Source: a virus. From it: 25,048 nucleotides of DNA. The stretch's first letter is position 1; the number at the start of each line of letters is the position of its first letter. Position numbers and translations under genes: made by a program. Positions 7,561 to 14,087 of this stretch are shown one piece after another. A model generated the notes under the pieces. It was not told where the DNA came from, ran no database searches, and was given only the letters and a program-made list of their open reading frames with translations. Location of the stretch: the IMG/VR virus record IMGVR_UViG_3300035661_000314, positions 1-25,048 of that record. One strand, 5' to 3'.

Positions 7561-7591
7561 TCACATAACTATTAGCTTAGGACAATGAACT

Positions 7592-7837
7592 GTGACTAAT
7601 TTAAAGAACTTTTTAGATGAATTGGACAATATTATTCCCGCTAAGAGTAAGCACAGTATTGTTGAGAGCCGTGCCACTCATATCATAGCTAGTACTGTAA
7701 ATTTGGTACATCTTATCAAAGAAAGCTATTCGGAAGAAGAAGCAAAGGATCTAATTAAGCGTCTCTATCGTAGTATAATGACAGAGGATGATCGCAAGTT
7801 TACCCGTAAGATACGAGAACTAAAAGGTAAGAAATGA
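7592..7837 (+). CDS. unrecognised 81-aa protein
   Basis: The GTG start follows TTAGGA (7578-7582 region) at a suitable distance; the ATG at 7585 opens only a four-codon frame. The product is mostly helical with a basic C-terminus (DDRKFTRKIRELKGKK). An IVES motif near residue 24 and the FLDELDNI N-terminus are reminiscent of small T4-like head-associated proteins, but no family is recognised. The stop overlaps the ATG of the following gene (ATGA at 7834-7837), so the two are coupled. Expression probably comes from the plus-strand box at 7554-7560. Confidence 0.7.
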   Translation: MTNLKNFLDELDNIIPAKSKHSIVESRATHIIASTVNLVHLIKESYSEEEAKDLIKRLYRSIMTEDDRKFTRKIRELKGKK

Positions 7838-8424
7838 AGTATAAAGATCTCACAGAATCAAATTCAGATCTTATAACTGAAGCAGGACAATTGCTATCTA
7901 TAGCAAATTGGTTTAAAGATAAGTACGGCTCTGTATTAAAGCGCATCGGTGAGAAAGAAACTAAGAGTTTCGTAAATCAACATCAACGTTTCTTTTTACG
8001 TTGGATGGGTAGATTCCGTGCAGAATGGTCAACTATTACAATGAATGTCGTATATCAATATATGCATTCTGTAAACAAACTATCAGATATGGATATCGTC
8101 GACGTAGTTAATAAAGTTCTTAAAGAACCAGAGACCGCCGGAGACCAACTAACAATTGCACAGATTCGTGATCATGATAGATCATTGTTAGTAAGCAGTT
8201 TAAGTAAAGTTCCTAAATCGAATCAAGGACAAATTATAACAGAGAAAATGATTGCGTCAGGGTCAATGCGCCAATTAGAACAACATTGGTCACAACAGGC
8301 ATCTGCACAATACGGACGTAAATCTGTTAAAAGTGCAGGCAGCGGTTATAAGACACAAAGCGGTCCACCTGTTGCTAGAACTGCTGAAATAGATTCTGCT
8401 ATTAGCCAATTGGAAAAATTATAA
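7834..8424 (+). CDS. 196-aa candidate internal head protein
   Basis: The start overlaps the previous stop (ATGA), and the stop shares a base with the next ATG (TAATG). The N-terminus MKYKDLTESNSDLITEAGQL has two [L/I]-x-E sites (LTE at 6-8, ITE at 14-16), closely resembling the capsid-targeting leader of T4 internal proteins that the prohead protease removes. The rest is helical with many basic and aromatic residues (FFLRWMGRFRAEW) and a Gly/Ser/Gln-rich loop near the C-terminus. It does not resemble a named enzyme. A role inside the capsid is inferred from the leader and from the neighbouring genes with similar leaders. Confidence 0.72.
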   Translation: MKYKDLTESNSDLITEAGQLLSIANWFKDKYGSVLKRIGEKETKSFVNQHQRFFLRWMGRFRAEWSTITMNVVYQYMHSVNKLSDMDIVDVVNKVLKEPETAGDQLTIAQIRDHDRSLLVSSLSKVPKSNQGQIITEKMIASGSMRQLEQHWSQQASAQYGRKSVKSAGSGYKTQSGPPVARTAEIDSAISQLEKL

Positions 8425-9074
8425 TGAGATTGAATAATATCAAGCCATTGACCGAAGCAGACCTAAATGATAAGAAGGTTGCCAGAATATTGCAGAATAT
8501 AGCTGACGGTATAGAAGCCTCTGCTAAAGGTTCTATAGTAGGAACAGTAAGTAATGCATACAAGAGTCTTGTTGGCAAGAATCCGGAAGGTATTTGGAAA
8601 AAAGCCGGTAGTCCTATTGAGAGCAATGCGATATACTCTGTTATGATTAAAGCAGGAATACCACAAGACATTGTCAACAAAGCCTTTAAAGTTTCACGTA
8701 TACAATACGGGACCAATGCCGCACCAACGAAAACCGACGTCGGTGTTATAAGTACTGGTAATATTGCACTAGATGCATTTGTCAATGATTTGGTTTCTAA
8801 GTATGGTAAAGAATATGCTATTCAATATCTTCAAAATTTGAAACGTTCGAAACCTAGTACAAAGTCTACAGCACAATCACAAAATGCTGGCAAGAATCAA
8901 ATTGCATATAAGGCATCAGATGGCCAGACATATAAGTTGAGTGTTGGTAAGATGGGCGATCGTCTTTGGGTTAATGCACAGACGGGTGCAGAAGCATCTG
9001 ACGAGATTGATCAAGAATTGGAAAAGGCAGAAGCTGCTAAAGCGGCGGCGCCCCGTAAAGTTTTAGGACTATAA
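8424..9074 (+). CDS. 216-aa candidate internal head protein
   Basis: Coupled to the upstream gene by TAATG. The leader MRLNNIKPLTEADLND contains LTE at residues 9-11 followed by Ala, a good match to the T4 prohead-protease site. The middle is helical and Lys/Ala/Gly-rich; a beta segment at about residues 160-190 (YKASDGQTYKLSVGKMGDRLW) is followed by a charged Glu/Ala-rich helix and a short tail. I do not recognise a family. The organisation (cleavable leader, basic body) is what T4-like encapsidated proteins show, so packaging is inferred but unproven. Confidence 0.72.
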   Translation: MRLNNIKPLTEADLNDKKVARILQNIADGIEASAKGSIVGTVSNAYKSLVGKNPEGIWKKAGSPIESNAIYSVMIKAGIPQDIVNKAFKVSRIQYGTNAAPTKTDVGVISTGNIALDAFVNDLVSKYGKEYAIQYLQNLKRSKPSTKSTAQSQNAGKNQIAYKASDGQTYKLSVGKMGDRLWVNAQTGAEASDEIDQELEKAEAAKAAAPRKVLGL

Positions 9075-9077
9075 CAC

Positions 9078-10403
9078 ATGCGATTGCAAGACATATCGTC
9101 ACCGCGTATACTGACAGAATCTAAAGCCAGAATAGATCATCCTGAGGATTTAGTATTCATGGATGGTATAGCAGGTGCACAACGGGCATTGAATGCCATG
9201 TTGTCTTTGGCAAATGATCCATCTAATGTGACTGTTAAATTTGATGGTAGCCCCAGTCTTATATTTGGATGGGATGCAGATGGTTTTGTATTAACTGATA
9301 AGAGTGGATTCAACTCTAAGAAATATGATGGCATGCCACGAAGCACAGAAGCTGTGAACGCAATGCTAGCCGGTGATACTGGCAGACGTCTAACAGATAC
9401 AACCCCAGAAGGGTTGAAGAAGAGACAGGTATATGCTAGTGGCATAGCGGCCTTATACGAATTGTTGAAGTCTATAGTTCCTAAGACAACAGTTGGATAT
9501 ATTCAAGGCGATCTGTTATGGCAAGGTACACCGCCGATAGTTGATGGCAAATATGTATTTGGTCCTGTGAAGATACATTATAAGGTTCCAACTAACAGTG
9601 ACCTCGGCAAGAATATTGCAGTAAGTAAGGCTGGTATAGTAATACATAGTATCTTTAAGAGTCGTGCAGATATGGAACCACGTACTATAAATGACATTAC
9701 TAAATTAAATCTAATTCACAATCCACAGATTGTAGTTGTACCTCATAAAATGAAAGCAACAGAACAACTAACATTGCCAACAGACATTGTTGCATCTGTA
9801 AAGAACTTAATCGAAAAGCACGGCGCCGAAATAACATCATTCTTAAATGATAGTGTTAAGTCATTGCCAGCATTATTAAAATCATTTGCTGCGTATAAAG
9901 CTAGTACTGGTAATAGTAACTATGACAATGCCGGCGAAGAATTTGTTACATGGTTGGGCACCGACAGTGCTAGCATAAAGATGCAATCTAGCATACGGGT
10001 GCATATTAGCAGTAATAGCACAGGTTATGCAGCATTGTGGAAATTAATTCAAACTCTAACACAACTTAAATTGAATCTCAAATCACAATTAGATAACAGG
10101 ACACAGAGTGTTGTTGCCGCAGAATATGGACATAATGCCCATAAAACATTGCACGGTAAACGCGGACACGAAGGTTTTGTCGCTGACACACAATATGGTA
10201 AGATAAAGCTAGTTAATCGTCATGAATATATGCATAAGCCTCAAGCTGAAATAGCTGAGAATGCAAGTGCAGGCGGAACATCGGCTGGCGGTATTGCAAG
10301 TGTAGCTAATCCTGTGGGACCAACTATAAGTAGAACTCCGAACCTCTTTGGTTATGTCCCTGTAAAGCGTAAAAAGACCAAGAAGAAACCAAGCGTAAAG
10401 TGA
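9078..10403 (+). CDS. DUF6267-like protein with KxDG nucleotidyltransferase signature
   Basis: The ATG follows AGGA at 9065-9068 with a 9-base spacing. The body resembles the phage family DUF6267 (from memory, not searched): GIAGAQRALNAML at 30-42, then VKFDGSPSLIFG with K54-F-D-G57. KxDG is motif I of the DNA/RNA ligase and capping nucleotidyltransferase superfamily, where Lys takes the AMP or GMP. Later segments could be motifs III to V: GYIQGDLLW (140-148), GPVKIHYKV (162-170) and KAGIVIHS (184-191). The leader MRLQDISSPRILTES has LTE at 12-14. The C-terminus is a Gly/Ser linker and a very basic tail (KRKKTKKKPSVK). A packaged adenylyl- or RNA-ligase-like enzyme is possible; activity is inference. 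Confidence 0.75.
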   Translation: MRLQDISSPRILTESKARIDHPEDLVFMDGIAGAQRALNAMLSLANDPSNVTVKFDGSPSLIFGWDADGFVLTDKSGFNSKKYDGMPRSTEAVNAMLAGDTGRRLTDTTPEGLKKRQVYASGIAALYELLKSIVPKTTVGYIQGDLLWQGTPPIVDGKYVFGPVKIHYKVPTNSDLGKNIAVSKAGIVIHSIFKSRADMEPRTINDITKLNLIHNPQIVVVPHKMKATEQLTLPTDIVASVKNLIEKHGAEITSFLNDSVKSLPALLKSFAAYKASTGNSNYDNAGEEFVTWLGTDSASIKMQSSIRVHISSNSTGYAALWKLIQTLTQLKLNLKSQLDNRTQSVVAAEYGHNAHKTLHGKRGHEGFVADTQYGKIKLVNRHEYMHKPQAEIAENASAGGTSAGGIASVANPVGPTISRTPNLFGYVPVKRKKTKKKPSVK

Positions 10404-10422
10404 GTAATTTTTACATTCTGGC

Positions 10423-10429
10423 ATAAATA
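10423..10429 (+). promoter_or_regulatory. T4-type late promoter box
   Basis: ATAAATA within GCATAAATAAC. The predicted transcription start near 10435 leaves a leader of about 33 bases that includes the GGAGA ribosome binding site of the 10468 gene. Confidence 0.6.
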
Positions 10430-10467
10430 ACACGCAAAACAATTTTGCATTTTATGGAGAATTAAAA

Positions 10468-11208
10468 ATGGCAAATAAAGTAAACGGAAATGCTCGCGCT
10501 GGCGAGTTTCTTTCTGGCAATATGGACTTTTATAGCATAGCTACAATCGTTCCAGTAGCACAGACAAACGTTGACGTACCAGTAGTTGACCTTCCAGGTT
10601 ATGCTAACTATGTTAACTTGGGTTCATGGACTACAGTAACAGTTGTTAACGGTGCAGGCACAGCAGTAGACTATGCAACACTTAACGCATACCTCGATGC
10701 TTTCTATCAGCAACGTAACTTGGATAAGTTGGTTTCTTGCTTCGCAGCTCGTGCTAACCCAGTTGCTATCAGTGTTAAGACACTTGCTTCAAGCATCAAC
10801 GGTGCTGCAATCAATGCTAACACAAGTGCATATTTTGCTCAGGCAGGATACACTAACTCAGCTGGCAGCCACGTATTTGGTTCAAGCTTCACAACAGGCA
10901 AGACTATTTCTATCGTTAACATTGCGACAGAAAAGTCAGGTTTGTGGGTAGCTGCAGGTGCTGGTGACAACGTCACTGGTTACAGCTTGCTATCAGCTAA
11001 CTCAACAGCAGGTGGTCTACACTTGCTAGCTGCATACGACACACAGAGCGCCCAGGTATTTGGCGACAGTACATCAACAGCATCTGATGCTTGGACTGTT
11101 AAGAACACTGTAGCTCCTTACGTTAATGCATTTGATACTAGTGCTGCTTCAACAGGCAACACAATGCTTGTTTCTGGAGCTGCTCTAGGCGCAACAACAT
11201 TGGCTTAA
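10468..11208 (+). CDS. abundant virion structural protein, 246 aa, candidate
   Basis: This is the only gene in the window with all three: a late promoter (10423-10429), a strong ribosome binding site (TGGAGA at 10455-10460) and its own rho-independent terminator (11232-11263). That arrangement suggests high-level late expression as a single gene. The protein is rich in Ala, Thr, Ser, Asn, Gly and Val with few charged residues, and shows alternating beta segments (TIVPVAQTNVDVPVVDL, SIVNIATEKSGLWVAAG), like a structural or decoration protein. The N-terminus MANKVNGNARAGEFLSGNMD is reminiscent of virion proteins of T4-like cyanophages, as a recollection only. It carries no signal peptide or enzyme motif. 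Whether it belongs to head, neck or tail cannot be read from the sequence. Confidence 0.75.
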   Translation: MANKVNGNARAGEFLSGNMDFYSIATIVPVAQTNVDVPVVDLPGYANYVNLGSWTTVTVVNGAGTAVDYATLNAYLDAFYQQRNLDKLVSCFAARANPVAISVKTLASSINGAAINANTSAYFAQAGYTNSAGSHVFGSSFTTGKTISIVNIATEKSGLWVAAGAGDNVTGYSLLSANSTAGGLHLLAAYDTQSAQVFGDSTSTASDAWTVKNTVAPYVNAFDTSAASTGNTMLVSGAALGATTLA

Positions 11209-11231
11209 TAGGCTAATATATACTACTAAAG

Positions 11232-11263
11232 AAAAGGGTGCCATGTGCACCCTTTTTGTTTTG
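11232..11263 (+). terminator. rho-independent terminator
   Basis: The 10-base arm AAAAGGGTGC (11232-11241) and its exact complement GCACCCTTTT (11247-11256) enclose a 5-base loop and run into TTTTTGTTTTG. It directly follows the 10468 gene and precedes a new late promoter, so it isolates that gene. Confidence 0.9.
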
Positions 11264-11271
11264 ATACTATG

Positions 11272-11279
11272 TATAAATA
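11272..11279 (+). promoter_or_regulatory. perfect T4-type late promoter box
   Basis: TATAAATA exactly. By the T4 geometry transcription would start about six bases further on, at 11285, which is the A of the next gene's ATG. Confidence 0.65.
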
Positions 11280-11284
11280 TTACC

Positions 11285-11449
11285 ATGAGCAATAAATCAC
11301 AAATAAAAGACATGTTTGAAAACATTGGTATAAAACTTAAGTTTGTTCGAAAGAATGGAAAACTTAAAATTGAACAATGCACAGGTGATGCACAATCTGA
11401 CGAACATGTTCCTCATCCAATGTTTCCAATTAGTAAGGTACGAAAATGA
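11285..11449 (+). CDS. unrecognised 54-aa protein
   Basis: The frame is open from an ATG at 11243, but that codon lies in the loop of the terminator hairpin and before the promoter at 11272, so the ATG at 11285 (MSNKSQIKDMFENIGIKL) is the likely start. No ribosome binding site precedes it, and the predicted transcript starts at this codon, so initiation may be leaderless; the ATG at 11312 is an alternative. The product is a small basic protein with alternating KLKFVRKNGKLKIEQ strands. Its stop overlaps the next ATG (ATGA), which supports it as a real coupled gene. Function unknown. Confidence 0.65.
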   Translation: MSNKSQIKDMFENIGIKLKFVRKNGKLKIEQCTGDAQSDEHVPHPMFPISKVRK

Positions 11450-12219
11450 AAAGCCTTACAGATTATATTGATAAATTAACTATGACAGATTCTGACAATA
11501 TCACGGAGGATGATGCAATGAAGAAACTACGACGTTATGCACAGGTAGACTTAGTTGGCAATGAAGGATTATACGATACAGAGATTGATAGATGGAGCAG
11601 AAATGCTAAGCATCCATTGAGTAAAGTAGAATTGTTATCAGCAAATGATCTACCAAATTTCACACAAGGCGATATAGCAATGTTTGAAGGCAAGGAAGTA
11701 GAAGTACGTATTCCTCAAGGCCCTAAGCAAACAACAGGTATTATGTTAGAAGGACATCTCACTATGGTTAAGACAACAAAACTAGATAAGATAGAAGAAG
11801 GCGTTATGGGCGGTGTCCGCACAATGACTCCTATTAATAGAATCATGCAACTTGCAGGATTGGAACATGGTACATCTGTTATAGCAGAACCCACTGTTGC
11901 AGAATCAGAAGAAGACACAGAATCGGAAGTTGTTGCTGAGGAAACACTAGAAGAAGATAACAACATAGCAACAGCGTTCTCAAAATTAGTAACGTCAGCG
12001 CCGCTACCGTACAATGCACCTGGTAATGAAGAAGCTGCTAGACTGTATGTTATGGGTGGCATCATAAGTGCAATAGCAAAAGACTTACAAACAAGTCCAT
12101 TGCAATCACCTACTGCAATAAACAGTACTCATACACTTAATTCATTGGCGCCGATGGGTGCAGCTCTATTGCAGACTGCTCAGACATTAGCAAATAAGAA
12201 ACCAGGTACACCGCAGTGA
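11446..12219 (+). CDS. 257-aa protein with prohead-protease-like leader
   Basis: The start overlaps the preceding stop (ATGA), and the end overlaps the following GTG start (GTGA). The N-terminus MKSLTDYIDKLTMTDSDNIT is followed by Glu-Asp, giving an ITE site at residues 19-21. A compact central domain follows (SKVELLSANDLPNFTQGDIAMF, hydrophobic VEVRIPQG), then an acidic low-complexity stretch at about 145-172 (EEDTESEVVAEETLEEDNN), and a helical C-terminus with an Ala/Gly-rich segment. No family is recognised. The leader and acidic linker resemble the other candidate internal or scaffold proteins here. Confidence 0.72.
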   Translation: MKSLTDYIDKLTMTDSDNITEDDAMKKLRRYAQVDLVGNEGLYDTEIDRWSRNAKHPLSKVELLSANDLPNFTQGDIAMFEGKEVEVRIPQGPKQTTGIMLEGHLTMVKTTKLDKIEEGVMGGVRTMTPINRIMQLAGLEHGTSVIAEPTVAESEEDTESEVVAEETLEEDNNIATAFSKLVTSAPLPYNAPGNEEAARLYVMGGIISAIAKDLQTSPLQSPTAINSTHTLNSLAPMGAALLQTAQTLANKKPGTPQ

Positions 12220-12443
12220 AATTTATAGAGATACGTGGCGGTATGCAAGTGCCGATTAGTAATGACGAACAGCTTGTTTTAGAAAAGATAAAACAATCTG
12301 CAGAACCATTGCCAAAACGTATACTGAATTTGCGGGAACAAGAATTAGCCCGTCAATTAGTGCATAGAAGCGTAATAGATCGTATAGTAATTGATGAACA
12401 AATATGCTTCATCTATAACGAACTAGATGATATATGGAGTTAA
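12216..12443 (+). CDS. small conserved-type T4-like phage protein, 75 aa
   Basis: The GTG start overlaps the previous stop (GTGA at 12216-12219). The sequence MKFIEIRGGMQVPISNDEQL followed by a helical Arg/Glu/Leu-rich middle (LREQELARQLVHRSVIDR) and a strand pair ending YNELDDIWS looks like a winged-helix-sized domain; small proteins of this shape are found in T4-like phages, though I recall no characterised function. The region REQELARQLV is a plausible recognition or dimer helix. It is followed after three bases by the 12447 gene and shares its operon. Confidence 0.7.
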   Translation: MKFIEIRGGMQVPISNDEQLVLEKIKQSAEPLPKRILNLREQELARQLVHRSVIDRIVIDEQICFIYNELDDIWS

Positions 12444-12446
12444 ACA

Positions 12447-13106
12447 ATGGCAGTGACACCAGAAGATACAAATGCAATGAAACGATTACTAGAAATGATG
12501 GAAGGAAAATCTCCATCATCGCCACCGGTTTCATACGGTAGTAATCAATCTGGTGCACCTGTTGAATTGGCAGGTGCCGGACAAGTCACGTCCCGTGATA
12601 TCGGTGCTATGGCAGATGTCCTCAAGAAACTAAACAACGTAACAAATTCTGTATTACGTGAGAGCGAATCTGATCAACAGTTAGGCAATGCTGTTAATAC
12701 ACAACGTAATGCTAAAGGTGTTAAGGTTGGCAATTATCAGATTATGGTTAAAGAAGATGCCACACGAATTGCTGGTAAACAATATTACAGCATATATCAC
12801 ACAAAGACTGAAGACGTAATTGCGGATGATGTTAGTTTGTATGAGACAGCACTAGAGGTCGTTAAGAGACTAAATTCTGGTAAGTTTGTAAATGATCCGT
12901 CTATTTTAAAATTATTCGAAGCAGACGATCACTACACTTCACACAGAACTGATGCAATACGCTTTAAAGCACGTATGAATAATGCTAACAAGGTAGGCGA
13001 TGTTGCCAAGCATGACATATATGAAAGTAGATACCAAGCGAGTATCGCAACAGCTATGAATCATAAGCGTGAAATCAAAAATATTATTACCGGTAATACA
13101 AGATGA
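12447..13106 (+). CDS. unrecognised 219-aa protein, virion-type
   Basis: A GGAG site lies just upstream of the ATG at 12447. The N-terminal half is a flexible Ser/Pro/Gly-rich region with a helix (EDTNAMKRLLEMMEG) and a second helix (MADVLKKLNNVTNSVLRES). The middle has a beta segment (VKVGNYQIMVKED, KQYYSIYHTKTEDVIADDV) and the C-terminus is a basic helical array (AIRFKARMNNANKVGDVAKH). This order of parts looks like proteins seen in T4-like phage structural clusters, but I cannot name a family. The stop overlaps the next start (ATGA). Confidence 0.72.
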   Translation: MAVTPEDTNAMKRLLEMMEGKSPSSPPVSYGSNQSGAPVELAGAGQVTSRDIGAMADVLKKLNNVTNSVLRESESDQQLGNAVNTQRNAKGVKVGNYQIMVKEDATRIAGKQYYSIYHTKTEDVIADDVSLYETALEVVKRLNSGKFVNDPSILKLFEADDHYTSHRTDAIRFKARMNNANKVGDVAKHDIYESRYQASIATAMNHKREIKNIITGNTR

Positions 13107-13438
13107 AGCTATCCGAAGTACAATTATTACCAAGCATCAGCCGAAGCGATAAAGAAGGTAGTGTCACATTCAACGACAACGTCAAACTTTACAAGAATGG
13201 TGTGCGTAATAGATATGATGATAGCGTGTATGAATTCAAGACTATAGCAACAACAAAGAATCATACAATCGTGTCTGATGTTGACGACGATGGCGGTGCG
13301 TATATAGCAGTGAATACAACCACCCATCTGACAGATATGGTTGTATATGGTGATATCCGTAAACGAGCAGCAGGTTGGAAAAACGTTCTATATAGATACG
13401 TTGAACGGACGAACAAACAGTACTTTAAAAGCATATGA
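13103..13438 (+). CDS. 5' part of a frameshifted gene (reads on into 13700)
   Basis: The ATG overlaps the previous stop. The first about 92 residues (MKLSEVQLLPSI, then FNDNVKLYKNG and GGAYIAVNTTTHLTDMVVYG) read as one domain up to AAGWK at about 13376-13381. After that the frame gives an unconvincing basic tail to 13438, while the frame one base on (ending 13700) continues a smooth sequence: WKTFYIDTLNGRTNSTLKAY. Dropping one A from the run of five at 13379-13383 joins them into a protein of about 198 aa. The joined product resembles the N-acetyltransferase-like layout of some T4-like phage proteins. The function itself is not recognised. Confidence 0.6.
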   Translation: MKLSEVQLLPSISRSDKEGSVTFNDNVKLYKNGVRNRYDDSVYEFKTIATTKNHTIVSDVDDDGGAYIAVNTTTHLTDMVVYGDIRKRAAGWKNVLYRYVERTNKQYFKSI

Positions 13439-13700
13439 ATTTTATAGAACAATATTGTTAAAAACAAATGTAATTTTTGTTACAGATTCGCAGAGCTATG
13501 GCGGATTGCGAACATGGCAAGAATTAGCAAAATACAAAGATATAACTGTATTTGGTTGGTCAAACGGGAAACCAGTTAATGTAACTCCGGCTGAACCGGA
13601 GGATACGCACATTACTACAGGTGAAATTCTTAGCAATCCCGAACCAGGTGATGTAGATATTTTAAAAATGAAATTAGTCGCCCATCGTAAGGTGAAATGA
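13341..13700 (+). CDS. 3' part of the frameshifted gene
   Basis: This frame is meaningful from about 13380 (KTFYIDTLNGRTNSTLKAYE) to the stop at 13700; the codons between 13341 (a TTG) and 13380 lie in the other frame of the 13103 gene and have no ribosome binding site. The segment LKAYEFYRTILLKTNVIFVT, then DSQSYGGLRTWQELAKYKDI, then TVFGWSNGKPVNV resembles the GNAT-like C-terminal half I associate with several phage proteins (VSD-S-GG-W-L pattern). It most likely continues the 13103 gene rather than being independent. It is followed one base later by the IscA-like gene. Confidence 0.6.
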   Translation: MYMVISVNEQQVGKTFYIDTLNGRTNSTLKAYEFYRTILLKTNVIFVTDSQSYGGLRTWQELAKYKDITVFGWSNGKPVNVTPAEPEDTHITTGEILSNPEPGDVDILKMKLVAHRKVK

Positions 13701-13701
13701 T

Positions 13702-14010
13702 ATGATAATCACAAAAGAAGCAGAATTACGGTTTAAGCAACTAATAATAGATGATAAGCTACCGAGAGTTGAGATAATAGCAGGTGGTTGTAAAGGTTTT
13801 GAGAAGAAGGTCGCATTGGATACTGTTGAAACAGATGATATCCAAATACAACTTAGCAACGGTGCTACTATAATTATGGATCCTATAACCCACAAAATGC
13901 TAGCTAACAGTATCATAGATTTCAAAACAAGCATCTCTAGCAGTATGTTTCACATAGATATACCCGAAGCAATAAGCACTTGTGGATGCGGAACTAGTTT
14001 TACTTTCTGA
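13702..14010 (+). CDS. IscA/HesB-family A-type Fe-S cluster carrier
   Basis: The ATG starts one base after the preceding stop. The 102-aa product shows the three cysteines of the family: C30 (AGGCKGF) and C94-G-C96 near the end (STCGCGTSFTF), with the spacing of A-type carriers such as IscA, ErpA and HesB. Such proteins receive and pass on 2Fe-2S or 4Fe-4S clusters to client enzymes. The SxCGCGxSF tail is well kept, so metal binding is probably intact. HesB-like genes are known from T4-like cyanophages. It closes a run of coupled small genes and is followed by the late promoter of the next block. The client protein is not evident here. Confidence 0.85.
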   Translation: MIITKEAELRFKQLIIDDKLPRVEIIAGGCKGFEKKVALDTVETDDIQIQLSNGATIIMDPITHKMLANSIIDFKTSISSSMFHIDIPEAISTCGCGTSFTF

Positions 14011-14033
14011 TAACAACTACCCGCCTCAGCTAA

Positions 14034-14040
14034 ATAAATA
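14034..14040 (+). promoter_or_regulatory. T4-type late promoter box
   Basis: ATAAATA within GCTAAATAAATATC, in the 77-base gap before the 14088 gene. The predicted start near 14046 gives a leader of about 42 bases carrying the GAGGAA ribosome binding site. Confidence 0.6.
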
Positions 14041-14087
14041 TCAATAAGCAACACTATCGCACGACCTAACTAGTTGAGGAATCAAGT

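Noticed and set aside
11243-11284. Earlier start for the 54-aa gene at 11243
   Set aside because: This ATG is in the loop of the terminator hairpin and upstream of the late promoter at 11272-11279.
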